Positions 27,079 through 35,741 of a DNA stretch of 64,000 bases are shown here, one piece after another. The notes beneath the pieces were generated by a model, which saw nothing but the letters and a program-made list of their open reading frames with translations, had not been told where the DNA came from and ran no database searches. The DNA is from Dictyobacter formicarum (GTDB lineage: Bacteria; Chloroflexota; Ktedonobacteria; Ktedonobacterales; Ktedonobacteraceae). Numbering within the stretch: the first letter of the stretch is position 1; each line of letters opens with the position of its first letter. The translations under genes were made by a program, and so were the position numbers. The stretch is taken from the NCBI RefSeq assembly GCF_016587435.1, contig NZ_BNJJ01000005.1, forward strand, positions 248,001 to 312,000, written 5' to 3'.

Positions 27079-27108
27079 GTGATCAAATGCATAAAAGGGG
27101 GTGTTGGA

Positions 27109-28777
27109 TTGTATTCCGTGTCCGAACGGGTTTTTGAAACGCGCTGTCTGAGTTCTTTGTCAAAAGTGTTTGCAGATGAGGAGCTACTGGATGAATCTTT
27201 TTCGAAAGCCTCTGCTTTACGTGAGGAAACGTATTCGTTTCAGGTCGCATTTCGCTCTAACCAACTAATCAAACGTATTCGTGTCAGTGTGCACGCAGGT
27301 GAACTTGGCGATGTATTAGTCAGGAAGGTTGGTCTAGTCCCATCGGAACTTCCCTGCTACCATGACCACGATAACGATATTTTAAGGACAATGCCCGGAC
27401 TTTATCCAGATCCGTTGTATCCAATTGACGACAATAGTGGAGTCGTCGCATTTCCAAACCAGTGGAGAGCGATCTGGGTCACGATAAAGATCAGTAGAGA
27501 ACAACCTGCAGGCAGTTACCCTGTTGAAGTATTGTTTAATGCTGAATTCGGAGAACTTCTAGGACAAGAAATCTTTACTTTAGAGGTAATTGGGGCTTGT
27601 CTGCCCGAGCAAAAGCTCATCCATACCGAGTGGTTTTACGCGGATTGCCTGGCAACATGGTATGACGTTAAAGTCTTCAGTGAAGAACACTGGAAGTGGA
27701 TCGAAACTTATGTAGAAAATGCCGCTAATCATGGAATCAATATGATATTAACACCAATTTTCACACCAGCTTTGGAAACGGAAATTGGACATGAGCGGCC
27801 TACAGTTCAGCTAATTGATGTAAAGAAGGAGGGAGATCAATACAGTTTTGACTTTCATAAACTGGATAGATGGATCGAACTATGTCAATGCAAGGGCATT
27901 CATTACTTTGAATTTGCGCACTTGTTTACACAGTGGGGCGCCAAACATGCACCGAAGATTATAGCGGAGGAGAACGGTGAGTCGAAGCAAATCTTCGGTT
28001 GGGATACTGACGCGTTGGGGACTGACTATCGTAATTTTCTTGCGCAGTTTCTACCTGCATTGACACATTATTTAGAAAACCATCAGTTGCAGAGTAATGT
28101 CTATTTTCACATATCTGATGAACCAGACAAAATGGACCTGGATCATTATAAAACAGTAAGTCAATTCGTGAGATCATTTATTTTGGATTACCCAGTCATT
28201 GATGCGCTCTCGGACTATGAGTTTTATCAGATCGGAACGGTCACAAACCCTGTGCCGTCAAATGACCATATCAATTATTTCCTCGAACAACAGGTGAAGG
28301 ACCTGTGGACTTATTACTGCTGTGGACAATACAAAGGAGTTTCGAATCGTTTTTTTCAATATGCCTTCCATGCGAAACAGAATTATCGGGACACAGTTAT
28401 ACAAGTTTAATATAAAGGGTTTTTTGCACTGGGGTTATAACCACTGGTACTCGCAGAAGTCCATCAGTAAAATCAATCCTTTTATAAATACAGATGCCGA
28501 TAATGCCTTTCCGTCAGGAGATGCATTCCTCGTGTATCCTGGAGAAAATGGCCCAATAGACTCAATTCGCCTTGAAGTGTTTTATGAAGCACTACAGGAT
28601 CAAAGAGCGTTCCAATTAGTGGAAACGATCATAGGAAAGGACCAAACTATAGAGTTATTGGAAAAAGATATAGAAAAACCCATCACCTTCAATGAATATC
28701 CCCGAGATCTAACCTGGCTTTTGTCGATGAGGGAGAAGTTGAACCAGTGCATTCAACTGAACCTTCATACAAAATAA
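27109..28777 (+). pseudogene. DUF4091 glycosidase-like protein, frameshifted at a T7 run
   Basis: Two frames join into one protein of about 556 residues that parallels the 30745-32379 paralogue. The first frame runs from TTG 27109 through the DUF4091 core (THWFYADCL-like HTEWFYADCLATWYDV, YFHISDEPD acidic motif) and reads out of phase after NRFF. The second resumes with NMPSMRNR, then FLHWGYNHWYS and the Tyr-Pro-Gly motif LVYPGENGP. The shift lies at 28350-28356: removing one T restores the frame exactly. Whether it is a true mutation, polymerase slippage or a read error cannot be told here. DUF4091 proteins are TIM-barrel glycoside-hydrolase relatives. Confidence 0.75.
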
Positions 28778-28895
28778 AGCTGATTTATTAAAGCAGGTTA
28801 CTTATAATCAAGATAATATTCATTTTCCCTTGTAAATATTGAAGTGAGGCACAGTTCATCAAATTTACAGGGGACATTAAAGGAGTATGTACATT

Positions 28896-30629
28896 ATGCT
28901 TTGTCACAATGAATATTCCAAGTATTTATTATGCCATACTCTTGTACCTTCTGGACCTATTCCAACAGTAGGCGATCCAGAAGGAATTTATCCTTATGAG
29001 AGTTACTGTGAAACATCTAAAAGGCCGTCATTTAAGAATTTCAGATTTATATCTATAGAAAACGATTATTTAAGAGTGGAAATATGCCCTGATCTAGGGG
29101 GAAAAGTTCATTCTATTTTTCATAAAAGATCACAAAGAGAAATTTTATTTCAGCCAGGTTCAATTCGGCCTACCAGGATCCTCCCACGGTTGGCGTTTAT
29201 CAGTGGAGGAATTGAAACCAGTTTTCCTATTTCACATACTCCGGTACAGTTGGAAACTGTCTATTATATCGTTAAACAAATTGCCAATCGACTGTATGTA
29301 TGGTGTGGAGAGCAGGAATTACGCTATGGCATGCAGTGGACAGTAGAGTATTCCTTAGGAGAATTCGATACCTTTTTAACCCAACGGACTCTTTTCTTTA
29401 ATCCTACTTCGCAGCCTCATCCCTGGATGGCATGGTCCAATGCCGCTCTTCCAGCTTATGCCGATACCCAATTTCATTTTCCAAGCGGAAAAGTGCTCTA
29501 TCATGGCAACGAAGTAAAACATATCGAATGGGCAAAGGATGGCCCCAGAACCATGAAAGAGATCGATCGAATGGCTGGTTACTTCTGGGAGAGTGCCGAG
29601 TGCAACGCGTTCGGGGTATTTAATCCCAATCAGGGTTGCGGATTATACCACATTGCTGATCCATCTGAGGTTCCGGGAATTAAACTCTGGGTTTATGGTA
29701 CCGGGAAGCATGAAAAATGGGCGCACTTATCAGCGGTTGAAAGAAGAACCTATGTGGAGATTCAGGCAGGTCCGATTAAGGATCAGTCGATCATGCATTC
29801 GTTGCAGCCCAACGAGCGACATTTACACACTGAGTTTTGGATTCCGAGTTCTCAATGTTTAGAAATTAACAAGATAACGACACCGTCTGTTGAACTTGTT
29901 AGTGACAACCAGATCCCGTTGTTTGAGTGGGTAGAGCGCTCGAAAACAAGAGTATGGTTGCAACTCCTTCAGGCTTATCGAGATAATACACCAGAGAGGA
30001 TTCCTATCCCTCCGGAATGGCATAGTAACGAATGGCCTCCGTCGGGAATAGGCGAGCTTGGGGAAGTGATTCAGTGGGCGATATCTTTGTCCAAATCAGA
30101 ATCGCAGGAATTATGGAAATATTATCTTGCAGTCTGGTACGCAGGATGCGGATACAAAGATGCGGCTTTATCTATGCTTAGTAAGACTCATTCCGACTGG
30201 GCGCGTGTCTTTGAAGGAAGGTTATTGCGTTACTGGTATAACGATGTAGAAAGGGCTGCAAAGTCCTTATCGAACATCAAATCGCACGAAATGGCACTTC
30301 ATCCCCAAATAATGATAGAAAGAGATATTGCTCTATCGCTTTTAAAGGATAAATCTCTGTCCGAACGCGGAAAATGGTTGAACCAGGTAAATTCACTTCA
30401 AGATGACGGTTTGACAGAACGAATGATTTCCTACTTACTGGATGCTGGAAACGTTCATGAAGCTAAGAAACTTCTTGAATCGACAGACTTCGAGCCAATT
30501 CATCAAAGATATGTACGCACTGAGTTGTGGGGAAAAATTCAAGATCACTTGAATCAACATGGGACGCCACCACCGGAAAACATTGGAGAAGACGATTTGG
30601 CGCAATTTGGTAGGTATAGATCTTATTAG
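28896..30629 (+). CDS. DUF5107 protein with helical (TPR-like) C-terminus
   Basis: 577 residues from the ATG at 28896, chosen because AGGAG at 28881-28885 is 10 bases ahead; the ATG at 28887 is too close to it. Residues ~35-340 form the DUF5107 beta-sandwich (ENDYLRVEICPDLGGKVHSI, FISGGIETSFP, GYFWESAECNAFGVFNP), a galactose-mutarotase-like fold often met beside glycosidases. The C-terminal ~200 residues are helical repeats. It lies between two DUF4091 genes, so all three probably handle the same oligosaccharide. The substrate cannot be inferred. Confidence 0.85.
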   Translation: MLCHNEYSKYLLCHTLVPSGPIPTVGDPEGIYPYESYCETSKRPSFKNFRFISIENDYLRVEICPDLGGKVHSIFHKRSQREILFQPGSIRPTRILPRLAFISGGIETSFPISHTPVQLETVYYIVKQIANRLYVWCGEQELRYGMQWTVEYSLGEFDTFLTQRTLFFNPTSQPHPWMAWSNAALPAYADTQFHFPSGKVLYHGNEVKHIEWAKDGPRTMKEIDRMAGYFWESAECNAFGVFNPNQGCGLYHIADPSEVPGIKLWVYGTGKHEKWAHLSAVERRTYVEIQAGPIKDQSIMHSLQPNERHLHTEFWIPSSQCLEINKITTPSVELVSDNQIPLFEWVERSKTRVWLQLLQAYRDNTPERIPIPPEWHSNEWPPSGIGELGEVIQWAISLSKSESQELWKYYLAVWYAGCGYKDAALSMLSKTHSDWARVFEGRLLRYWYNDVERAAKSLSNIKSHEMALHPQIMIERDIALSLLKDKSLSERGKWLNQVNSLQDDGLTERMISYLLDAGNVHEAKKLLESTDFEPIHQRYVRTELWGKIQDHLNQHGTPPPENIGEDDLAQFGRYRSY

Positions 30630-30633
30630 GCAA

Positions 30634-30714
30634 ATGAGCCTTGCACTATTATTTATTGCACCCTGGGTTATCGGATTCCTGGCATTCAGTTTGTATCCGA
30701 TTGCCTGGAATTGA
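30634..30714 (+). pseudogene. N-terminal remnant of a sugar ABC-transporter permease
   Basis: 26 codons reading MSLALLFIAPWVIGFLAFSL then YPIAWN before a stop. LLFIAPWxIGFLAFxLYPI is the typical first membrane segment of UgpA/MalF-type carbohydrate permeases. No ribosome site and no continuation. It implies that a sugar ABC transporter once belonged to this locus and was deleted. Confidence 0.55.
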
Positions 30715-30744
30715 AAACTGTTAGACTGGGAAGACTAGTATCAC

Positions 30745-32379
30745 ATGAAATATCAAGTTATAAGCGCAAATGAATGGATATATCCGGACAGCCAGGTGGA
30801 AGAGAACGGCAATCGGCATATTCATCTGTCGACTGCCCGGGGGAGTTATGTCGCTTGCCAGATTCTTTTCAACTCAGTCAGCCCGGAGTCGTCCATTAGC
30901 TGGGAATATACAAATGCTGTAAGCGGGCGATACGGTGAATGGCAGCCTGAAATCTATCAGTTAATCGATGTGTTCGTTGAAGAAAATACTGGTCCCGTCG
31001 GTTTTGTCGTAAAAGCGGGAGAATCTGCGGAAGGATATACTTCCAGACTTGCGCCATTTCGTGTATATGACGCCATGAAGCCATTAACAGAGAATACCCG
31101 CACCCGTTCTGATACAGAAGGTTTGTATATTTGTTGGAAGATAGAGACGGATACTGCTTCCGGCATATATACTGGTGAAATGACCATTACGATTGGGGAA
31201 GAAAAGTGTACTGTTTTTGTAAGTATTGAAGTTTTTTCGGCAACGGTTCCAGAGAAGGAGACGCTTTCGGTTAGTAACTGGTTTATTCTTTCGCATATGG
31301 CTGACAGGCACAATCTTGAGCGATGGTCTGAAGAGCACTGGGCGATGATACGCCGATATGGCGAACTGATGCGGCGAGCGCGGCAGACTCATTTTTGGGT
31401 GACAATGGAAACGATCGATGTCGAACAAAAGGACGATGGCACTTACCATTTTTGTTTCGATAAGACCGAGCGTCTTATCCGGTTGTTTCTTGAGCTTGGA
31501 TTTACCCATATCGAAGGCGGTATGGTAGCCGTACGGAGACAATTTACCGATTCGGAATTTGTCGTTCGAATTCATGATCAAACCTTGAGAGCAATTTCTT
31601 CTGAAGGGTATTCATATATATCCCAATACTTGACGGCCTGGCGAAAGTTTCTGGATAAGCACGGTTGGCTGAATATCATCGTTCAGCACGTTGCCGACGA
31701 ACCAACTGAAAATTGTGCAGAAGAATACCGCATATTATCGGGAATAGTCAGAAAGTTTATGCCCGGCGTGCCGCTGATCGAGGCAGTGGAAATTTTCGAT
31801 TTGGAAGGCGCAGTCGATATTTGGATTCCAAAAAACTATTATTATGAGACGCATCGGCACCAATTTGAAAAAGTAAGGGCGCTTGGTGACAAGCTGTGGT
31901 TTTATACGTGCTGCTTACCAGGTGGATATTATATGAACCGATTATTAGATATGCCATTGCTCAGAACCAGATACCTGCACTGGGGAAATTATATATACAA
32001 TCTCGAGGGATTTTTGCATTGGGGATTTAATTACTATTTGGGGGATCAAGACCCATTTGATCATGCTTCTCCGGTGTTGGCCGATCTTAGCGATTCAAGG
32101 CTTCCACCTGGAGATACCCATATCGCATACCCAGGAACGGAAGGACCGTGGGGAAGCGTGCGTCTTGAAGCAATGAGGGCAGGAATCGAGGACTATGAGT
32201 TGTTGACGCTGCTGGCTCATAAAGACAAAGCTTTGGCCGATGAAATTGCGGCTTCCTGTATGACCAGCTTCAAAGAGTGCAATGAGGATTCGGCTCATTT
32301 TGAACGTGCTCATAGCCGACTGCTGCAATCGGTATCCGATTATGTTAGGGGCGGAAATTTTAATGAAATGCAGGAGTGA
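30745..32379 (+). CDS. DUF4091 glycosidase-like protein
   Basis: 544 residues. An N-terminal beta-sandwich (about 1-155) is followed by a TIM-barrel-like DUF4091 region with the acidic motif HVADEPTENC, then LWFYTCCLPGG, the FLHWGFNYYLG stretch and the HIAYPGTEGPWGSVRLEAMR motif near the C-terminus. DUF4091 proteins resemble glycoside hydrolases, but activity and substrate are unknown here; the Asp-Glu of DEP would be the likely acidic residues. No signal peptide, so it would act on imported sugar. Paralogue of the frameshifted gene at 27109-28777. Confidence 0.88.
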   Translation: MKYQVISANEWIYPDSQVEENGNRHIHLSTARGSYVACQILFNSVSPESSISWEYTNAVSGRYGEWQPEIYQLIDVFVEENTGPVGFVVKAGESAEGYTSRLAPFRVYDAMKPLTENTRTRSDTEGLYICWKIETDTASGIYTGEMTITIGEEKCTVFVSIEVFSATVPEKETLSVSNWFILSHMADRHNLERWSEEHWAMIRRYGELMRRARQTHFWVTMETIDVEQKDDGTYHFCFDKTERLIRLFLELGFTHIEGGMVAVRRQFTDSEFVVRIHDQTLRAISSEGYSYISQYLTAWRKFLDKHGWLNIIVQHVADEPTENCAEEYRILSGIVRKFMPGVPLIEAVEIFDLEGAVDIWIPKNYYYETHRHQFEKVRALGDKLWFYTCCLPGGYYMNRLLDMPLLRTRYLHWGNYIYNLEGFLHWGFNYYLGDQDPFDHASPVLADLSDSRLPPGDTHIAYPGTEGPWGSVRLEAMRAGIEDYELLTLLAHKDKALADEIAASCMTSFKECNEDSAHFERAHSRLLQSVSDYVRGGNFNEMQE

Positions 32380-32600
32380 AACCCATATACGTCAAACAGC
32401 TGCAAATCAATACAGAAGAATTTGTTTCCATTCTCTGCGCCAATATACATTGATCTCTTAGAGATATTCGTATACACTTTTTTTATAAAAAGCTGCTTCT
32501 TATAATCTTCTTTTTGTATGGAGAGGTTTTAATGTTAATTGTACGCACTTGCATATTGCCGCAAACAGGTTCACGCCATCAAGGCCACGCAGTAATGGCC

Positions 32601-32693
32601 ATGGTGGTGAACGCGGTGGCCTGGTCGCCTGATGGTAGCCACGTGGCCTCCGCTGGCGTTGATCGCACGATCCAGGTCTGGCAGGCCGTCTAG
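32601..32693 (+). pseudogene. WD40-repeat C-terminal scrap
   Basis: One WD40 blade reads VNAVAWSPDGSHVASAG then VDRTIQVWQAV and a stop. No start or upstream repeats remain. WD40-tailed kinases are common in Ktedonobacteria, and this is probably the tail of one. Confidence 0.6.
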
Positions 32694-33038
32694 CACGACA
32701 TCTCGCCAGACAACCACCATCATATCACCATTGTTCGCCGCTGCTTTCTCTCTCATATAAAGAAATGCATCACTACTCCTCTTTTTATCGATAACCCCTT
32801 CTCGACAAGAGCTTCGCTTTATCCATTTTCTCTATATAGGAAATATGGGTATATGGATGGGTATACATTTACAACTATGAATTTATAACTTATCCTTTCA
32901 GTAATTGAAGTGCTATATTTTTTGTCGCTATTTACAGAAATGATCGCGCTTTAATTTAAGCGATATTTCTCTGGTATTCACGATAAATGTCGCATCCTTT
33001 CTACCATTTCTTATTTCGTACAAAAAGGAGTAGAACGC
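32694..33038. other. Intergenic leader of the DUF1906 gene
   Basis: AT-rich. No gene and no clear promoter pair found. A good ribosome site (AAGGAG) precedes the next ATG. Confidence 0.35.
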
Positions 33039-33818
33039 ATGGTGCGCAGAAAGGGATTTTATTGTCTCTTTGCCCTTGCATTAAGCATTGCAGTTGGGCT
33101 CACCGCTATTTTGCCTGTCACCTACGCTAGTGCAGCCTCGTATTCCAGATTCAGATCATCGTCGAGTAATGTCCTCTGGGGGGTTGATTCCGTGAGCTTC
33201 ATCACGCCATCATTCCTCAAACAGATTAAAGGGAGCTATGGTACTCCTCAGTTTATTGGTCGCTATCTCGATGCAAGAGCCTTCTCGCCAATGAATGCGT
33301 CTGAAGCCTCATACATCCACAGTCAGGGTATTCGCATTTTGCCTATTCAGTCTGATTTTGGTAGTGATGTTGGCCACGGTAATGGAGTATCCCATGCCAA
33401 TGATGCTCTTGCGAAAGCGCATGCCCTGGGAATTCCGAAGGGAACCATCATCATCGACGATATAGAGAGCAATTCGGCTGTAGACGCTGGCTTCATTGAA
33501 GGCTGGTACTCAACCATTTCCCACGCGGGCTACGCCGTTGGGTATTACGAGAACCCGTATTCAGGCAGCAGCCATTTCAATAGCGCTTTTTGTGCAGCCG
33601 TGGGCAAAAACCCGGCTATTGGCAATTCTATTTTGCATTCTACTGAGCCGTCTACCGGTCGAACGGGAAGGAACAAAGCTCCCTCGTTCGCACCAGCAGG
33701 GGTGTCTTGTGGTGGTCATACCACCGGTCATGCGGTCATCTGGCAATATGGTCTTGCGGTCGGAGGTTCGGTCAATGTAGACACCGACGAAGCTCAGTCT
33801 TCGGTTTCGTTCTGGTAA
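33039..33818 (+). CDS. Secreted DUF1906 (Rv2525c-like glycoside-hydrolase-like) protein
   Basis: 259 residues. A Sec signal peptide (about 1-32: basic MVRRKG, hydrophobic core, cleavage after TYASA) is followed by the DUF1906 TIM-barrel: WGVDSVSFITPSFLK, FIGRYLDARAFS, RILPIQSDFG, IIIDDIES with acidic residues, and VIWQYGLAVGG near the end. The family is related to cell-wall-active lysozyme-like hydrolases; substrate not established. It is monocistronic with AAGGAG before the ATG. Confidence 0.85.
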   Translation: MVRRKGFYCLFALALSIAVGLTAILPVTYASAASYSRFRSSSSNVLWGVDSVSFITPSFLKQIKGSYGTPQFIGRYLDARAFSPMNASEASYIHSQGIRILPIQSDFGSDVGHGNGVSHANDALAKAHALGIPKGTIIIDDIESNSAVDAGFIEGWYSTISHAGYAVGYYENPYSGSSHFNSAFCAAVGKNPAIGNSILHSTEPSTGRTGRNKAPSFAPAGVSCGGHTTGHAVIWQYGLAVGGSVNVDTDEAQSSVSFW

Positions 33819-34132
33819 ATACATTGAAGTAATTGTATTTACTTTGTGGATGGACAATCTGCAATTGTTTGCAAAGAGGAAGGTGTAAATTTTTTTATTG
33901 CATGGGCGAAATTTTGAAGAAATTTGAGTGTTCAGAAAGGTTGAGCCCATAGCAATTGGGGTTAATTGATCCAAGCGGCTGGCGTAATGCAGGGTTACCA
34001 AACAAACAGTCAAGGCGTAATGAAGAGAGGACTATCGTCACCAATAGTAATTTCTCAACAATAGTTCCTCATTTCATTGCACTCATGGGTAAGATAAGCT
34101 CGCTCTAAACTAGAATAGGAGGCAAATGAGAT
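33819..34132. other. Intergenic region
   Basis: No gene, repeat or promoter that I can support. GGAGG near 34115 belongs to the next gene. Confidence 0.35.
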
Positions 34133-34414
34133 ATGGCACTGACAGTTATCCTTGAATTGCCCGGCGTTACGCAACAACAATATGATCAGGTCATTGACCG
34201 TGTCAGCCCTGATCGAAAATCCCCGCAAGGTCAGATCTTGCACGTTGCCGGTCCGATCGAAGGGGGATGGTGCGTTGTGGACGTCTGGGAATCACAAGAA
34301 GCCCTCGACCAGTTCCTTCAACAGAAGCTGATCCAAGCGATGCAAGAGACAGGTATGCCGCCCCCTCAGCAGAAGGTAATTCCCGTCTATAATATGATTG
34401 AGAGAGCAAAATAA
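34133..34414 (+). CDS. Small ABM-like dimeric alpha/beta-barrel protein
   Basis: 93 residues (MALTVILELPGVTQQQYDQV; then GGWCVVDVWESQEALDQFL). The pattern fits the stand-alone dimeric ferredoxin-like barrels related to ABM domains that are common in actinobacteria. No catalytic signature is known for this group. GGAGG precedes the ATG. Confidence 0.75.
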   Translation: MALTVILELPGVTQQQYDQVIDRVSPDRKSPQGQILHVAGPIEGGWCVVDVWESQEALDQFLQQKLIQAMQETGMPPPQQKVIPVYNMIERAK

Positions 34415-34438
34415 ATCATTAAGCTTGCCCAATCTACC

Positions 34439-34510
34439 ACACATTCATCCCTTCAAGTTCATGCTCAATGGTTTACAGATAATTCCATTAGAGAGAAGGG
34501 ATGAATGTGT
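34439..34510. repeat. 16-base inverted repeat with 40-base spacer
   Basis: ACACATTCATCCCTTC (34439-34454) is exactly complementary to 34495-34510. It lies 25 bases behind the ABM-like gene. There is no T tail, so it may be a small terminal-inverted-repeat element or a long-looped RNA structure rather than a terminator. Confidence 0.55.
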
Positions 34511-34886
34511 AGACCTTTAGCTCAATCTTTCTGAGAATTGCTGTAGCGATAGTTTGTTGATTTGGGAATTTTGCTCGATTGAGGGCAGCCGTCTGTGTTG
34601 CCTCTGACCTTATAGAGCTAGGTGTCATCGGCCATCTGAAAATGAGCGAGGATACGGCATTTCCCGAGTCTACAAACTACCGGTAGAAGCGAGCATCAGC
34701 CTGAATACAATGCCACAACTCACAAACTCTCTCAGTGACCAAAAGGAAAAGCGCAGCTCGAGAGAGCCGCGCTTTCCAATCGTGTTGAAGGTGTTTCTAT
34801 GAGCGATCAATGGGACGACCAAACTAATGACATGTAATTGTTCCTCCTGGTGCTTCAAACAGTAAACACATAACTCTTCTTTCTCG
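34511..34886. other. Intergenic region
   Basis: No supported gene or signal found on either strand. Confidence 0.35.
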
Positions 34887-35339
34887 TTACTTCCGTTGTG
34901 GAATCAGTGCGAAACGTTTTGGGAGGAGCAGGTTGAGTCTAATTGACTGGATCAGCGTGATACGCATGCGTCGATAGATGTGTAACTGCTCTTCTTTGGA
35001 TACCTCTTTGCCTGGAACATCTTCAACCGACCACAATTGACGCCGACCGGCGTTGGGAATATACGGTCATTGGTCAGCTGCGCCACTACAAAGCACAACA
35101 CCTTCATCCCAGGAACGATCGACTGTTGGTTCGGCCATTTGAGGAACAGCAAGCAACGGGATATGAACTTCATCAAGGACCTGACGAACCATCTCAATCG
35201 CTCCATCTTGGAAAGATGCAGGAGCAATCCATATATCCCATTGTTCACGCTCATAGGCAGTAAGCAGACTTGCAGCAATCAATTCACGAACGGAACGATG
35301 TGCACACAGAAAAAGGATACGTTTTTGTAACTCACTCAT
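34887..35339 (-). pseudogene. arsC: ArsC-like (thioredoxin-type arsenate reductase / LMW phosphatase fold) with in-frame UGA
   Basis: 150 codons from the ATG at 35339 (GGGAG 8 bases ahead) to TAA at 34887, with one in-frame TGA at 35069-35067. The active-site loop is C12-A-H-R-S-V-R18 (C-x5-R). C84 and the UGA at codon 91 align with Cys82 and Cys89 of the staphylococcal ArsC redox relay (LCSGAADQ-UGA-PYIPN against LCSDADNNCPILP), and the frame continues in family style (LWSVEDVPGK). The TGA is either a nonsense mutation of a Cys codon or a selenocysteine codon. A 5-pair hairpin with GGUC loop lies 13 bases behind it. Function: arsenate reduction or dephosphorylation if read through. Confidence 0.6.
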
Positions 35340-35589
35340 CGAATAGACTCCCATGTTGATTAAAATCATATGTGATGACCTTTAATAGTATCTCTTTACA
35401 CACCAGTATATCTGAACGAAACTGCTCAGGTCTTCATTTGTGTTTGACTGCTTAGCACCTACGATGCTAAGTATATTTTTCTGTTACCTCTCCCCTGCCT
35501 GGACGTCTCCTTTACAGAGAATTTGCCATTCTTCTATTCAAGAAATACGAGGTAGTAAAGAAGAGTTCTGAGCAGGTAATGAGGAAGAT

Positions 35590-35679
35590 ATGAAGTATGA
35601 CGATTTTATAGAAGAAGTACGAAAGCACGCTCATCTCTCTTCAAAGGAAGAAGCAGTGCGCGCAACAGTAAGGTTGTAA
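35590..35679 (+). pseudogene. DUF2267 protein, N-terminal remnant
   Basis: 29 codons reading MKYDDFIEEVRKHAHLSSKE then EAVRATVRL and a stop. This matches the start of DUF2267 proteins (MKYDEFI...REEAxRATxATL). GAGGAAG precedes the ATG. The remaining ~100 residues are missing, so it is a stub. Confidence 0.5.
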
Positions 35680-35741
35680 ATGTTATAAAGCGTCATAAGC
35701 GCAGTGTTCTATCCTTTGGGATAGTTGCTTCAATGCATTCC

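Noticed and set aside
27079..27108. GTG at 27079 as the start of the DUF4091 protein
   Set aside because: It directly follows a strong -10 element and would precede the transcript start; TTG 27109 has a ribosome site.
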